From: Neckera pumila
Taxonomy: Eukaryota > Streptophyta > Bryopsida > Hypnales > Neckeraceae
Direction of reading: 5' to 3'
Assembly (NCBI GenBank): GCA_963969595.1
Contig: OZ018415.1
Span: 10,168,001 to 10,232,000, forward strand
DNA length: 64,000 nt
In this document: one piece after another, positions 1-11,231 of the stretch
Position numbering within the stretch: position 1 is the first letter of the stretch
Layout: every line of letters begins with the position of its first letter
The notes under the pieces: model-generated
Database searches by the model: none
Seen by the model: the letters and a program-made list of their open reading frames with translations, nothing else
Told to the model about the DNA's origin: nothing
Translations under genes and position numbers: made by a program

Positions 1-987
1 TTGGCAATGAAATTACAAAGAGTTCTAGCTCTAAATAACTTGGCTATATTATTCATATGACAAGGTTATATTAAATCACGCATTTTGACAATTCTTCAAA
101 AGTCTTCCTATTCAAGACTAGGAATTATTTTTCACTTTGACTATAGATATAAAAGAAAGGGGATAACTATGCTTTAAATTTTTTTTAAATAGCTTGAACA
201 TGCAATACTTAAAATAAACATAATAGTCATATAGATGTTTTATGAAACATGATTCCATCATAAGAAACGTTACCTTCAACACCTTGCTTTTGTGCCACAG
301 TTACAAGGCTGCCAGCCACATGTGCCCTGGCAGGGAGGCCACACGACCAACCCCAACCGGCAACCCAGCGAACTCTCAGACAGACCAAACACTGATGCAT
401 GGCGTGGAGCACTGGGGGGGCCGTGAGGTCCCCTCACGGCCAGTCCATGCTTGCCCTGCATTTCAAAGAATTTCACAGAATTTAATGGTAGCCCCAGCTA
501 GGCAGACCCGAAGGTCCCGGACATCTGCATCTATCTGAGATTCAAGGTCACAGGTGTCCGGGCAACGCACTTTGACCTAATTGCTATCTATCGAACTTGC
601 AACTCCATATGGAAATAGGAACTCATGCACAGGGGAAGTTGTATTAGCCCTTACATGGTGCATCAGGACATGTGCTTAAACATGCATTAGGATTGGTGTT
701 AGGAAAACAATTCTACAGTAGTCCAGTTATGTAATGGGCGTCTCAAAACGTCCTTCTAAGCATTGACTGGATTTTCAAAGGTTCCAACTTCCTGCATTTT
801 CTAGTCAATTTTCATTTGAAGGAGCATAGAAATTGCATCTAATCCATATTGATTCATATGTTTCAAACTCTAGACTTCTTGTATTAGTTAAAACTTGGAA
901 GGTGCTCTCAAAGGTCACTATCAATACATTTCAAATTCTAACATGTACTTTAATGTTATTGGACACTTAAGTGTTGGAGAAAATATA
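1..987. other. Intergenic, no gene seen
   Basis: I see no supported gene. Bases 300-560 are clearly more GC-rich than their surroundings and contain a perfect hairpin (listed separately). Short open frames there do not look conserved and show no splice or domain logic. Confidence 0.5.
419..441. repeat. Perfect 10-bp stem hairpin
   Basis: GGCCGTGAGG, a 3-nt loop TCC, then CCTCACGGCC. It follows a G-run and sits in the GC-rich patch. There is no downstream T-tract or gene that would make it a terminator, so its role is unknown. Confidence 0.7.
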
Positions 988-1172
988 CAGTAGAGCCTTC
1001 CAAAGTTAATCTTCTCTAAACTAATAAAGTATTGTCAGGAAGCATTAATTGCTGGTCCCAACTTAACAATATGAACCACATACAAACATCATGACCCTCC
1101 CTAATGTAATAACCTCTCTAACTTGATCTGTCAGACTGGTCCCAATTCTATTAGTTTAGAGAGGTTCTACTG
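988..1172. mobile_element. Emigrant/pogo-like MITE, TA target site
   Basis: The left terminus CAGTAGAGCCTTCCAAAG and the right terminus, which reads CAGTAGAACCTCTCTAAACT on the other strand, form inverted repeats flanked on both sides by TA. This matches the known Emigrant/Lemi (pogo, Tc1/mariner) MITE terminus CAGTARAACCTCT. The element is 185 bp with no coding capacity. A fragment resembling its left end lies near 22690-22730. Confidence 0.75.
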
Positions 1173-1174
1173 TA

Positions 1175-3270
1175 GCACATCTTGTCTTTCCTATATTCAT
1201 TGCTAAGACCTTTGTTGGTATTGTTCTCAACACTTAATGAGAACATACATTGTTGATCTATTGTTCAATATGATAAGTACCATTAGCAAGGTCTACAAGG
1301 TTTCTATGTTATTGTCAGTAGCAAGTTCAACTGATGGGGCATGTGTCCATTTAGGGTGCTTGTTTGAAATAGGTGAAGCTACCTTCCTCAAGGTTTAGTT
1401 GAGCTAATTCGACTAACTATGAAATGATACACATTCTGACAACTTCCAGCAAGCTTGAAGTGAGCAATTCGGATCACACAAACTGAAGGTCCTTGGCAGG
1501 ATTGCATATCACTTGCTGATCTGTAAAGATCCACATGTCCAATCTTAGCGGAGCAGTGAAGTAACTGTTCATCCATTTGCAATGATATAGCTCATCCACT
1601 CCAAATGCTATGCAAGAACCAGACCTGTCTCACCCTCGCTGGTTTATAATTCTGTAACACAAATCGTAAACATAAATCGGTAACACTCTTGTGCAAACTG
1701 AATCCATTCAAATCACCTCCAAGCCAATAATCACACAGAATTTGGAGGTATGGATATGGATATGAAACAAGGAACAAACAAGGAATAAAATGAAATCACA
1801 ATGGAAAATATTCAAGAGACAACCTTTATGTTCAGAGATGACTCACTAGTTCTTAACTACTGTACTTATCACCACAATTGTGACACAATTCTTCAACAAA
1901 AATCGGTGACACAAACCGGTAGATCTCAAATCTAGGACTGTCTGGTATTCAAAACTACTACTTGTATAGCTTTACCATTCAGGCGCACATCCTGAACGTG
2001 CAATGTCAAGGGATTTAATGAAATTGACCTTTAGTCCTTATTTGAGAAGGTAGCATAGCATCATTTTCCCTTGCCCTGAATTTCAAAGGTGCCCAGATGT
2101 TTTGAGATTAAAACAAGTGTCAGACTCTGGATTGTGATCCTGTATCCTGGGCCAGGTTCATGGTCAGCAACTGATGAGAAAACACGGGAAGCAAAGAGAC
2201 TGAGGGAGGAGGGATTTGCTGGGAGACCTTGTCTAAATACAAAGTCAGTGCATGGTTTGAACCAGAGTACCTTGTTGCGGACTCACTGTTCTGTGTGCGC
2301 AGTGCAAGGAGCTCCACCACCAAGTTATTGATGAGAAATATGGTACTGAGTTAGTGGGTTCCAAAGTAGTCACTTCTGTTGCTGCAAGGTTTGATCACTG
2401 GATAGAACTTGCCATGTGCTGCACTCACATTCTTCGACAACTCTTGTCATTGTCCTTCTTCAAGGAGGTCAGTGATAATTATATAACTAGCCTTTTCAAT
2501 GTTGAAAACTGATCTTTTCATGCTTTGTGATGCTGAAAGTTCATCTTCATGCTTTGTAATGGGAGACTCATGTTCATGTTAACAATCATGAAAACGATCT
2601 AAGTTAGGTAGAAATTAGAGATTGGAGTTTCACAGCACTGGTCAGTTCTGCCTGCTCATCTTGTACCACCCATTCCACTACTGAAGGCACTCATGCAATA
2701 TTGAACATTTTGTTTACTAAACTACGCTAAAGCCATTAATCAATCCATTCTCTTTGGGAGGTGACCCATCTGAAAGCCTTGATGAAACAAAGTAATGGCA
2801 TTGCTGCAGCAAAGCCGCAAACGATGTGGGATGAGTTAATTAGATGCAAATTTCTGAAGCTCACTGGAAAATTATGCTTCAGTTTCCTCTTTTTTCACAA
2901 GTGCCTGTCTGCATTCAGCCACTCGATTTGTACACTAATTTGTGCTCTGTGGTCATCATTGATCCCTCATCCAACCAGCCTTCCCAGTTTTATTTGGTGT
3001 GATAAACCAATGATTTGAAGATGCTTTGCAATCATTACATTCAGTAGCCTTCAAAGAGGCTGCCTTTCCCTCCTCGGAGTCCTCATCTATGAAATTCATC
3101 CTCAAATAATTAATGTAAGCTTAGGTACCAAGACAATGGCAGTACATTATAATTTTGTTTTTTTTCTTTGTTAATATTAGGACCAGACATAGAAATCAAC
3201 AAGTATCTATAGAAAAGATGTTGGCTAAGAATCCAATAAATATTGCATTACAATCATTGGTCATCAAGAA
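1175..3270. other. Intergenic, nothing recognised
   Basis: AT-rich sequence without a supported coding region or clear repeat. The short open frames lack splice partners and domain similarity. Confidence 0.5.
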
Positions 3271-3913
3271 CATGTTTTGTGTTTTCAAGTGAAAAGACAA
3301 CTCTATATATACACATGGGGTGGTAGGAGGTAGAACAATGCATGTGGGATAAATAAATTTCAATTTGTAGTTTCTCAAGCACTCATAGTTAAGTCACAAA
3401 CAAAGAATTGTGTTAAAAGTAGAATTTCAGGCCTCATTTAGGCATAGTAAAATAACTTTTTTCAAAAAGTTTTGAACTAAAGAATGGTGGTAAATGAATA
3501 CAAGTTTCACCTCCAAAAATCCGGTTGGCATTTTGAATCTCCAATCAAAACTTATGGACAAATTTGAGAGAGGGATTGGAATGGACATTTCCTTTAACAT
3601 TTTTCCAACCCCTCTCTCAAATTTGTCCACAACTTTTTATCAAAGATTCAAAATGTCAAACGGATTTTTGGAGGTGAAACTTGTATTCATTTACCAACTT
3701 TTTTTAGTTCAAATTTTTTTGAAGAAAGTTAATTTTTTATGCCTAAATGAGGTCTGAAATTCTACTTTTAACACAATTTTTTGTTTGTGACTTAACTATG
3801 AGTGCTTAAGAAACTACAAATTCAAATTTATTTATCCCACATGGGTTGTTCTACCTCCTACCACCCTACGTGTATATACAGAGTTGTCTTTTCACTTGGA
3901 AACACAAAATATG
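3271..3913. repeat. Large near-perfect inverted repeat (foldback)
   Basis: Two arms of about 300 bp mirror each other around a centre near 3585. The left arm runs from CATGTTTTGTGTTTTC and the right arm ends in the complement. The match includes the blocks around GGACAAATTTGAGAGAG and AGTAGAATTTCAG. Similar open frames on the two strands (3427-3630 minus, 3494-3757 plus) are a by-product of the palindrome, not genes. The high arm identity suggests recent formation or a foldback-type MITE. I could not define a target duplication with confidence. Confidence 0.8.
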
Positions 3914-4344
3914 AATGACAATCACATCAAAGTGATGTAAATCAAGCATTGAGATAATTGGTATCTATAATTGATTGCTATTTTGAATAAGTTTGCTATT
4001 TTATTTATAGTTTTACTTCAAAGTACTTAATTTGCCGTTAATCCCAATGTGCAGCTGCGACCTTGTAACTGACTCAAGCACCTTGCTGAGTTCTGACAAG
4101 TTTCACCAACTGTCCTTGTAGTTACTGATTTGGTGTGGAATATGCCACATCATTCCGTTGGGGAAGGCAGTCACCGTGACTGCTACTGAATGTTATGATG
4201 GGGTTTGGTTATTTCTCTTTCAATTCTCTACTAGAGAAACATCTCTGGAAAAATTAGGAAGAGCAAAGCTATTGGATTCACCAATGTGCCTAATTCCATC
4301 AAGTGGTGGAGAACTCCACTGGCCACTAACTTGGATTGGAGCAC
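3914..4344. other. Intergenic with relic shared with 35.3 kb
   Basis: Bases about 4125-4200 (GGTGTGGAATATGCCACA and GCTACTGAATGTTATGA) match a block at 35350-35400 that there forms one arm of an inverted repeat. It is probably a decayed copy of the same small element. No gene seen. Confidence 0.35.
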
Positions 4345-4346
4345 TA

Positions 4347-4787
4347 AGGTAAACTAGCCTATTGTGGTCAAACTTTGGAGTCTACCCTCATGCCCTTGTT
4401 GAAAGTTTTCAAATTTTTTCCCACATGAAGACAAGTGTGAGAAATAGTAAGAGCAATTGAAATTATATTTTTCAAACAAAGTATGAATTTGTTATAGACT
4501 TTTGAAGTGATCTATCCAAAAGAGTTAGTAGACTACCCCATAACCAACAAAAAGTGTATCCAATATGCTCTTCTTAATCACCTAAAGTGGTCACAATAAT
4601 TTCTAATGTAGAAGGCCATAAAGAGTCACTTCCTACAATGATTTACTCTGAAAAAGCAGGTGTTCCTAATGAGATCACTAATCACTCCATTGGTGTCAGG
4701 TTAGACATTGATTGTGGCCAAAAAAACTGTCATGGGGTCATTAGATGTCTACTATGGGTCATCTGACCACAATGGGCTGATCTACCT
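4347..4787. mobile_element. MITE family A copy 1 (TA target, Tc1/mariner-like)
   Basis: A 441-bp element with inverted termini AGGTAAACTAGCCTATTGTG and the complement of TGACCACAATGGGCTGATCT at the right end, flanked by TA on each side. A reverse-oriented copy lies at 47478-47913 and a more diverged one at 41998-42424. Length, termini and TA duplication point to Tc1/mariner (Stowaway-type) MITEs. No coding region. Confidence 0.75.
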
Positions 4788-4789
4788 TA

Positions 4790-6100
4790 GAGCATCCTCA
4801 CTCCAGAGACGGCCAAATGGCACGGCCAGGGAGCATTTGGAGTGTGATTTGACCAAGCCCGGCCCATGTGCCCCACAGCAATATGGGCTACGAACACGGG
4901 AAACCGGGTTTACACGGCCCCGAAAGTGCCATTTCATGAATGCTGACTCGGAAAAGACATTCATTAACCCCTAAAAAACTGAACATGCTTTTTTGAGAAC
5001 ATAGCTTTTGGGGGCAGCTCACTACGAGCGGAGATTTTATTTTTTTCTTTCAAATTTTCACGCAACATTTTCCCGAGGAGTAGCTTTAAGGCCCAACAAT
5101 TTTCATAACTTTTGATTACAAGATTAAAAAGTTATTGCATGATATGTCATTTTCGTTGCTCGGCGGGCAACCCGGGCAACAAAAAAAACTTCTTTAAAAA
5201 TCACTTTTTAAAAAAATAAAAATTTGAAACTGGTTCTTTAGATTTATATGTAGGTGGGAAGCTTTGAATCATTTCATTTGGATCTATGAGTCAGAAGTTA
5301 TGAGGATTCTTAGTTTGAGGGTAGTTATGGAATCTCAACTCTAAAATAAACTTTGAAGTCCTTTATTTCACTCAATTTTCAATATTTTTGAAAAAAAATA
5401 AAAAACTTGGGTGTAGATTGTTTATTACAACATTACAACCGTTGGGATTGGCATTTTTCAATTCCATAAATAAATTCTTAACAATTTAGTGTTTTGAACC
5501 ATTCTCTACCTCTTCCTACTTACTATTTTTTTCCTATATGTTGTACAATTCTAAGTGATCTGAATTTTTTCAAGCATGTATCCAACTTGTCTAGGAAAAT
5601 GAATCCAAAGAGTAACCACCATTTTGGACATTTTTTCATACAAATGTGACCTTGTGAAGGGCAGCTGCCTGGATTTTCGCAGTGCCTAAAAAAGGGTTTT
5701 TGTCAATTCAACTGCTATTATCTTGCAATCCACACGGTGGAAAATTCTGAAATTTTTTCCACATCTTCTCAAACAAGTTTACTTCAAGATCCTATGGTTA
5801 CATGTGTCCAAAATTTTTTTTTTCTGAAATTTGATACTTGTATTAGAAATGGCAGTTTTGGAGCTTTTTTGGTGAAAACATAGTCTCCGACCTTTAGGGG
5901 TTAATGAAACTTGGAAATAAAGATAAAATAACCCATACCAAGCCGCAAGCAAGGCTCTTCATTTGGCCGGGTGCTCTTCAAATTTGGCCGTGCCTGGCCA
6001 TTTTTTGGCCCTTGCCGTGCATGCCGTGGGGCACACATTATGGCCGGGCACGGCCGTTTGCCCAGTTTGAGCCACTTGTTGAGTTGGAGTGGGGATGCTC
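4790..6100. mobile_element. GAGCATCC-terminus MITE (TTA target), host to nested element
   Basis: The left end GAGCATCCTCACTCC and the right end GGAGTGGGGATGCTC are complementary and flanked by TTA on both sides, consistent with PIF/Harbinger-type insertion. The subterminal regions are GC-rich (repeats of the type CACGGCC and GCCCGGC) and also inverted. Without the nested 933-bp TTAA element inside it, this unit would be about 375 bp. It abuts the right end of MITE family A at 4787, so it inserted at that junction. A relative is at 42820-43166. Confidence 0.7.
4968..5900 (+). mobile_element. TTAA-flanked piggyBac-like non-autonomous element, copy 1
   Basis: A 933-bp element starting CCCCTAAA and ending TTTAGGGG, with TTAA immediately outside each end (4964-4967 and 5901-5904). 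It lies inside the GAGCATCC MITE. TTAA duplications together with a CCC-starting terminus are the hallmark of the piggyBac superfamily. No transposase frame is present. Copies 2-5 are at 11310, 14804, 16000 and 31898; copy 2 has the same length and the opposite orientation. Confidence 0.7.
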
Positions 6101-6103
6101 TTA

Positions 6104-6611
6104 GGGTCTACTTTTATATGTATCTATCCAAGTCCTAGTTTTTTATTCTTATTAGTATTCATAACAAATCAAAGCAATAACCTGGGCTACATGATGGAGA
6201 TGCGAGTGCATGAAAACCGAAGTTCTAAATAATCAATACTTCAATATAAATTACTGGAAAACAAATCAGCAAAAAATGCACAACAATTTTATTTGATAGA
6301 ATCACCTAACTATTAGATTTATTCTGTAGAAATACCAAGGTAGAACAAACATTTTATTTTGTCTTTGATGTTTTCATCTCATTTGAACAATATTAAATCC
6401 AAAGGTTGATCCTGTAAATTAATGATATTATTAATCACTATTGTAGCTACCAAATGTTCTTGACCCCAAATAATGAGGTAATAGATTTTTGCAAGGTCAC
6501 ATAGGACTTAATAAAACTCTTAGTCATTGGAAATACACCATGAAGCACTTAAAAAACCTAACATCAAATTATTATAAATTAATTTTGTATGATTTTAGCA
6601 ACCATGTTAGA
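6104..6611. other. Intergenic, nothing recognised
   Basis: AT-rich spacer between two MITEs, without a supported gene. Confidence 0.5.
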
Positions 6612-6613
6612 TA

Positions 6614-7104
6614 CTCCCTCCATCCCAAAATGATTGTCCCATGAGAAACTTTTGGATTAGCTCAACGATTTGCAAAAACAGCAAGATCAAGTTTAAAGGA
6701 TGAATTTTTTAAAGCAAGAAAATTGAGGCTGCAAGTTCACATGATAAATCACCCGCTAGCTTACGATTTCCCACCGAAAATGAGTGTTGAGCATAGAAAC
6801 ACATTGATTTCCATCTTGTCTTTGTACCCCGTGAAGATTTTGTGAAGATAGTTTAGAGTTAGATTTTTCTTGAGCAGCTTGTGAGCAGCTTGTATAACTA
6901 AAATTGACTATTTCATGAGTATGTCTTTGTGAAATTGACATTGACTATTTCATGAATTGTGTCTTTGTCTAACTGAAACTTTTACTGTGACACACTGACT
7001 ATTTTAGGAATTGCATCTTCATGTAACTAACTTTGAAGTAGTGGACAATCTTTTCTGGACATCTATTTTTGGAAAGATGGACAATCATTTCCGGACGGAG
7101 GGAG
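6614..7104. mobile_element. Stowaway MITE (CTCCCTCC terminus)
   Basis: The left end CTCCCTCCATCCCAAAATGA and the right end, which reads CTCCCTCCGTCCGGAAATGA on the other strand, are inverted and flanked by TA (6612-6613 and 7105-7106). This is the canonical Stowaway terminus known from many flowering-plant genomes. At 491 bp it is longer than typical Stowaways, with repeats of CTATTTCATGA-like text inside. No coding region. Confidence 0.85.
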
Positions 7105-7106
7105 TA

Positions 7107-9186
7107 ACATACTCAAAAGATTGTTGAAAAAGACTACCTAATGAAAGAATCCCTAAAAATAATACATTATCCAAAAGGTTGATTGCAAGAAAGATTTATT
7201 GACCATGTAGCATTTCCTTGAGTATTTTTGTTTCTTTTTTAAAGTAAATTTTAATTAGAAAATTATTTAGAAAATTTAAATATAATACCAAATGCATTGG
7301 ACTAAATAATGAAAAATAATAGGAAAACCAAAAAAACATATCCTCATAAGATCAATATAAAAGAACATTCTTAGTTGGAGAATTTAAAAACGCAAAATCT
7401 TACGGAAATAGGTACTTTGGTGCTATAATATCTTAAAAATGCGAAAATAATTTTAAAAACTAAATGTAAAATGTAGATTTTAGATCTAATTCTAAATGTT
7501 CAAATCTAATTTTAAATGTAGATTTTAGTGCGCATTATCAATACAATTTGTAGATTTGGAGGCTCAAATCTATTTAATTTAGATTTTGAATTTCCGAACT
7601 AATTGATTTTTATATTTTAGAATTTTTTATCAAGACCCTCTTCTAGCTTTCAAAAGTTCAAAATATTAATAGTATATACATTTCACCTGTTTAAACATTT
7701 TACAATTTCATATACAGTAAAATTTCTAAAATGTCTAATTCGTACAATCTCTAGGAATGATAGATTTCTGTGAATAGAATTCATTGCCTTGAAAACCATT
7801 ACAGAAAATTTCAGCCCTCTATAAGGTTGCTAGAATGCATGAAAATGTGCATTTAGGAAAAATATCAACCCAAAAAGGCTATCAGACAATCTATAAGTGA
7901 GTAGTCAGCCAAGGTGCCCCGTCGGAATTCTGATTGAAAATAAAAAAATAAAAAAATTCACTATAATTGCACCTTTGTCAAAATTCTAACGGCCTTGTAT
8001 AGCCAAGGTCCAACTTTTCTATAATGTTGACAACTTGCAAGCCTTATGTGTCCAATCTCATGGTACCCTTGACAATCAATATAGGACAATAATTGTATCT
8101 TATACTTGACCTCATTGGATTGAGCCGTAAACAATGCAGTTAAGGAGTTAGTGAGTTACACATGGGAATATAGGGGCATTGCATTTTTGTTTCTATGATA
8201 AAATCTAGGAATGTTCATGATCCAAAGATTCTTCATGTACCCATTTGCAAACATTGTATGCTCTTTGGTCGTAATTTGAAGCTTCAGTGGCAAGCCCCCT
8301 TGTGCATGTCTAAGATCATAATTGTACCTACAACCTCATGCCTTGCTAATGTTGAGTGTGATGGTCTACAAATGCACTTTTTCCAATTGGATACAACCAC
8401 TACTTAGTGCAAAGAATTATATAAATGCATAAAGCAAAAGATAGATAGGTTTAAAAAAGTAATCAAAAGTTTGATTGTTTTAAGTTAATATTTTTCTGAA
8501 TATTACTTTTGTTACAAAAGATTTTAATTTCTAAAGTATGTTCACTATATTGCAGGCATCATCAATTCATCACTACTAAAGGAAGAGCACTTCCACCTTT
8601 TATTTTATTTTTATTTTGACTTTTGGAGCATGTGACTTCAACTTTTTCCTTAAAAGGCTTCATAAATGATACTGTTGGCATTTAAAAAAAGAGCGGTTCA
8701 TGAGGATACCTTTGTACCATGAACATTTTTTTTAGTTCAAGCAAAGAATTCTCTCTTTACAAGGATTTAAAAATTTCATTGTTGGAATTTAAAATTAAAA
8801 AAATTGGAAGGGACACCCTTCAAACAAATCTTTATGGAATTATTGGAATGAAATGATTCTCTATTTACAAGCTTTGAAGTTATGATTGTTGGAATAAGAA
8901 TTTTTTTTTGAAAAGAAACCCTTCAAACTTCCTATTTTTTTTTTGGAAGCAAACCGTTTTGTCCTCAACAACCTGTGAAGTACTCAAATTCTTACTGTTG
9001 AAATAAGATAAAAATGACTGCAACATAGATCCTTCAAACCGATAATATACTTTTCCCTTGACATTAGAAAATATCTTTATGTTTTGAAGAATAGAAAAAC
9101 AAAACAAAACAAAACAAAGACTTTTTTTATTTATGAACAAACACTTCATGTCCGCGCACTTCTAAATTGGAGAGCAGTGATACTAG
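7107..9186. other. Intergenic, nothing recognised
   Basis: Very AT-rich sequence with homopolymer runs. Around 7460-7600 a short phrase (ATCTAATTTTAAATGTAGATTTTAG) recurs in degenerate form. No gene is supported. Confidence 0.5.
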
Positions 9187-9548
9187 GGCGCGAACCTAAA
9201 GATTGTTTGATTCAATCCCAATTTTGGGGACTGTTGGGGCGCGGACATAAGGATTTTAGATTCACTCTCAAAACCTTTTAGTTTTTGAGAGTGTCCGGGC
9301 GTGGACGCAAGGATTTTAGATTCACTCCCGAAAGCTTGTGGTTTTCGGGAATGTCTGAGCGCAGACGCAAGGATTTTAGATTCACTCTCGAGACCATTTG
9401 GTTTTTGGGAGTGTTTGGGCGCAGACGCAGGGGACGCGGATGTAAGGATTTCAGATTCACTCCCAAAAGCTTGTGGTTTTTGGGAGTGTCCGGGCGTCAA
9501 TGCAAGGAGGCACGGACGCAAGAATTTTAGATTCACTCCCAAGACCAC
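9187..9548. repeat. 60-bp hairpin minisatellite, about six units
   Basis: Six tandem units of almost exactly 60 bp share the core AGGATTTTAGATTCACTC, a self-complementary stretch (CACTCCC-AAAA ... TTTTGGGAGTG) and a CG-containing tail (GGGCGCAGACGC). The first unit is degenerate and the fifth carries a short insertion. Because 60 is divisible by three, several frames stay open on both strands; these are not genes. The repeated hairpins and CpG-rich tails distinguish it from the AT-rich background. Confidence 0.85.
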
Positions 9549-10431
9549 TAAGCAGGGAAGCGGGCAATGGTGCGTGGATGAAGAATTGTTAGATGATTTC
9601 TATTCAAGTTCTCTTTTTTGTTGGGAAACTGAGCTGATTACAGTTGGGGCTGTCAGTGGTTTGGGAATTGTCCAATGGCAGTGTTACAAACCATTGAAAA
9701 CATATACATAAGGTGGAGGTACCTATACCTCATCAGATAAGGAATAGATCAACTAAAGAGCTAAAATTTGCTTTATTGTTACTGCACTTTGTAGTCCCAC
9801 TTTGTGATGGGACCGATTTACAGTATCATCTTTGCTCTGCAACAGACTCGTCAACCCCCTACTCACCATTCCCAGTTACACTGAACTAATTGTAAAGCTG
9901 TAAATAATTTATCCATGGATACTTTGTCATACGATAATTTGTCACACTAGCTGATCATTTTGTGATCATCAATTGACTATGGTAAGGGGCCTGCCAAAGG
10001 GGCTGTCGATTGATTGAACCAGACTAGTGGCAAGCAATCCAAAGAGAGAAGCAAGCGAGTCAGTATGCGTACATTAGTATTAGAAAAGTCTTTGAGCCAG
10101 TCAATGTTCGTCTGCATTTTAACGATTTCTGTGCAAAGCTCACAGTTCACGCCTTCCACAGACTGCATAGAGGCTTTTTCCTCTTTTCCATTGCACCTTT
10201 GAAAATGCCAATTCACAGTTAAACCAATTGGAACTTAAGCTAGTCAAGTTCTTTAAAACAACAAAACTCTAGCACATGTGAAGTTCAAGATGTACCTCTA
10301 GCCATTTGACTTAGTTTAAAATGCCAATCCTCTTTCTTCTCTTTGTACACAGTGCTTGCCGATAGTGCAATCTAGCCTCCAAGGGTCCCCATACCTGTTG
10401 TGACCAAGGCAATCCTCATGCCTGTTCATTG
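9549..10431. other. Intergenic, nothing recognised
   Basis: No supported gene. It lies downstream (in copia orientation) of the RNase H fragment, where a 3' LTR would be expected, but I recognise no LTR terminus here. Confidence 0.4.
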
Positions 10432-10849
10432 TCATTGTATGTGTGTAGCGTAAGCGAAATGAGGAGATGGAATTGACTGATTGGCCAACGGACAATATTG
10501 AAGTTGAATCTTCTGATCTTCAACCAATACACAAGTGTAATGGAAATGTAAGTCTACATGCTTGTTCTTCCCAGGATCATCAAGGTTGTACGCAAATCTA
10601 ATGCATGCTTGATTGTTGCAATGGATAATAGTTGGCTGTTGTTGTAGATGTCCGATTTGCTGCAAGAGGCATCTAAGCCATATGACCTGTCTTGTACAAT
10701 CATACAACACAATGTACTTGGTATAGCATGTACTGGTAGCCAAAATGTCTTGACGATGAGAGCTCTACATCACCGGTCCATTGTTCAAGAATACTACGTG
10801 TCCATTGTGACTATGTCGATCTTTTCTGTCATCATTGTTGTCACATCAG

Positions 10850-11010
10850 GCAATTTAAAAACATTGGATGTCTCGGATAGGTGGACATATTGGACAAGTT
10901 GGATGGACTGGACAGACAGTGTAACTACCTTAAAGTAGTCACATTAGGCAGGTTAAGGCCATTAGACGTCCCGGACATGCGAACATATTGGACGGTTTGG
11001 ACGGATGGCC
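10850..11010. repeat. Tandem duplication of about 70-85 bp inside the copia remnant
   Basis: The blocks starting GTCACATCAGGCAATTTAAA (10850) and GTCACATTAGGCAGGTTAAG (10938) are diverged copies, each continuing through GACGTC/GATGTC, a CGGA motif and ACATATTGGAC. They separate the RT tail from the RNase H part of the copia pseudogene and have no copia similarity themselves, so they are probably a later insertion. Confidence 0.6.
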
Positions 11011-11231
11011 CATCTAATGTGATAATTATGTCTATCTTTAATAAAATTGGAATTACAAAATGCTTGAATTATGAGATTTGACCCCTCATCTCCATATGTG
11101 ATCCCATATCCAACTGAGCTCTACAAATATTTGAGAATTTTTTTCACTGCATAGTTATGTTGAGACGACAAGTTTGATTGAAATCGTCCTACATTTGAAC
11201 TAGCGAATATAATGTCAAGTCTTATAGTATG

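Noticed and set aside
3427..3757. Two similar open frames on opposite strands, looking like a duplicated gene
   Set aside because: They are the two arms of one large palindrome; the similarity is of DNA, not of protein.
9183..9711. Several overlapping open frames of 60-136 codons on both strands
   Set aside because: They arise from a 60-bp tandem repeat whose length is divisible by three; the repeated peptides have no domain character.
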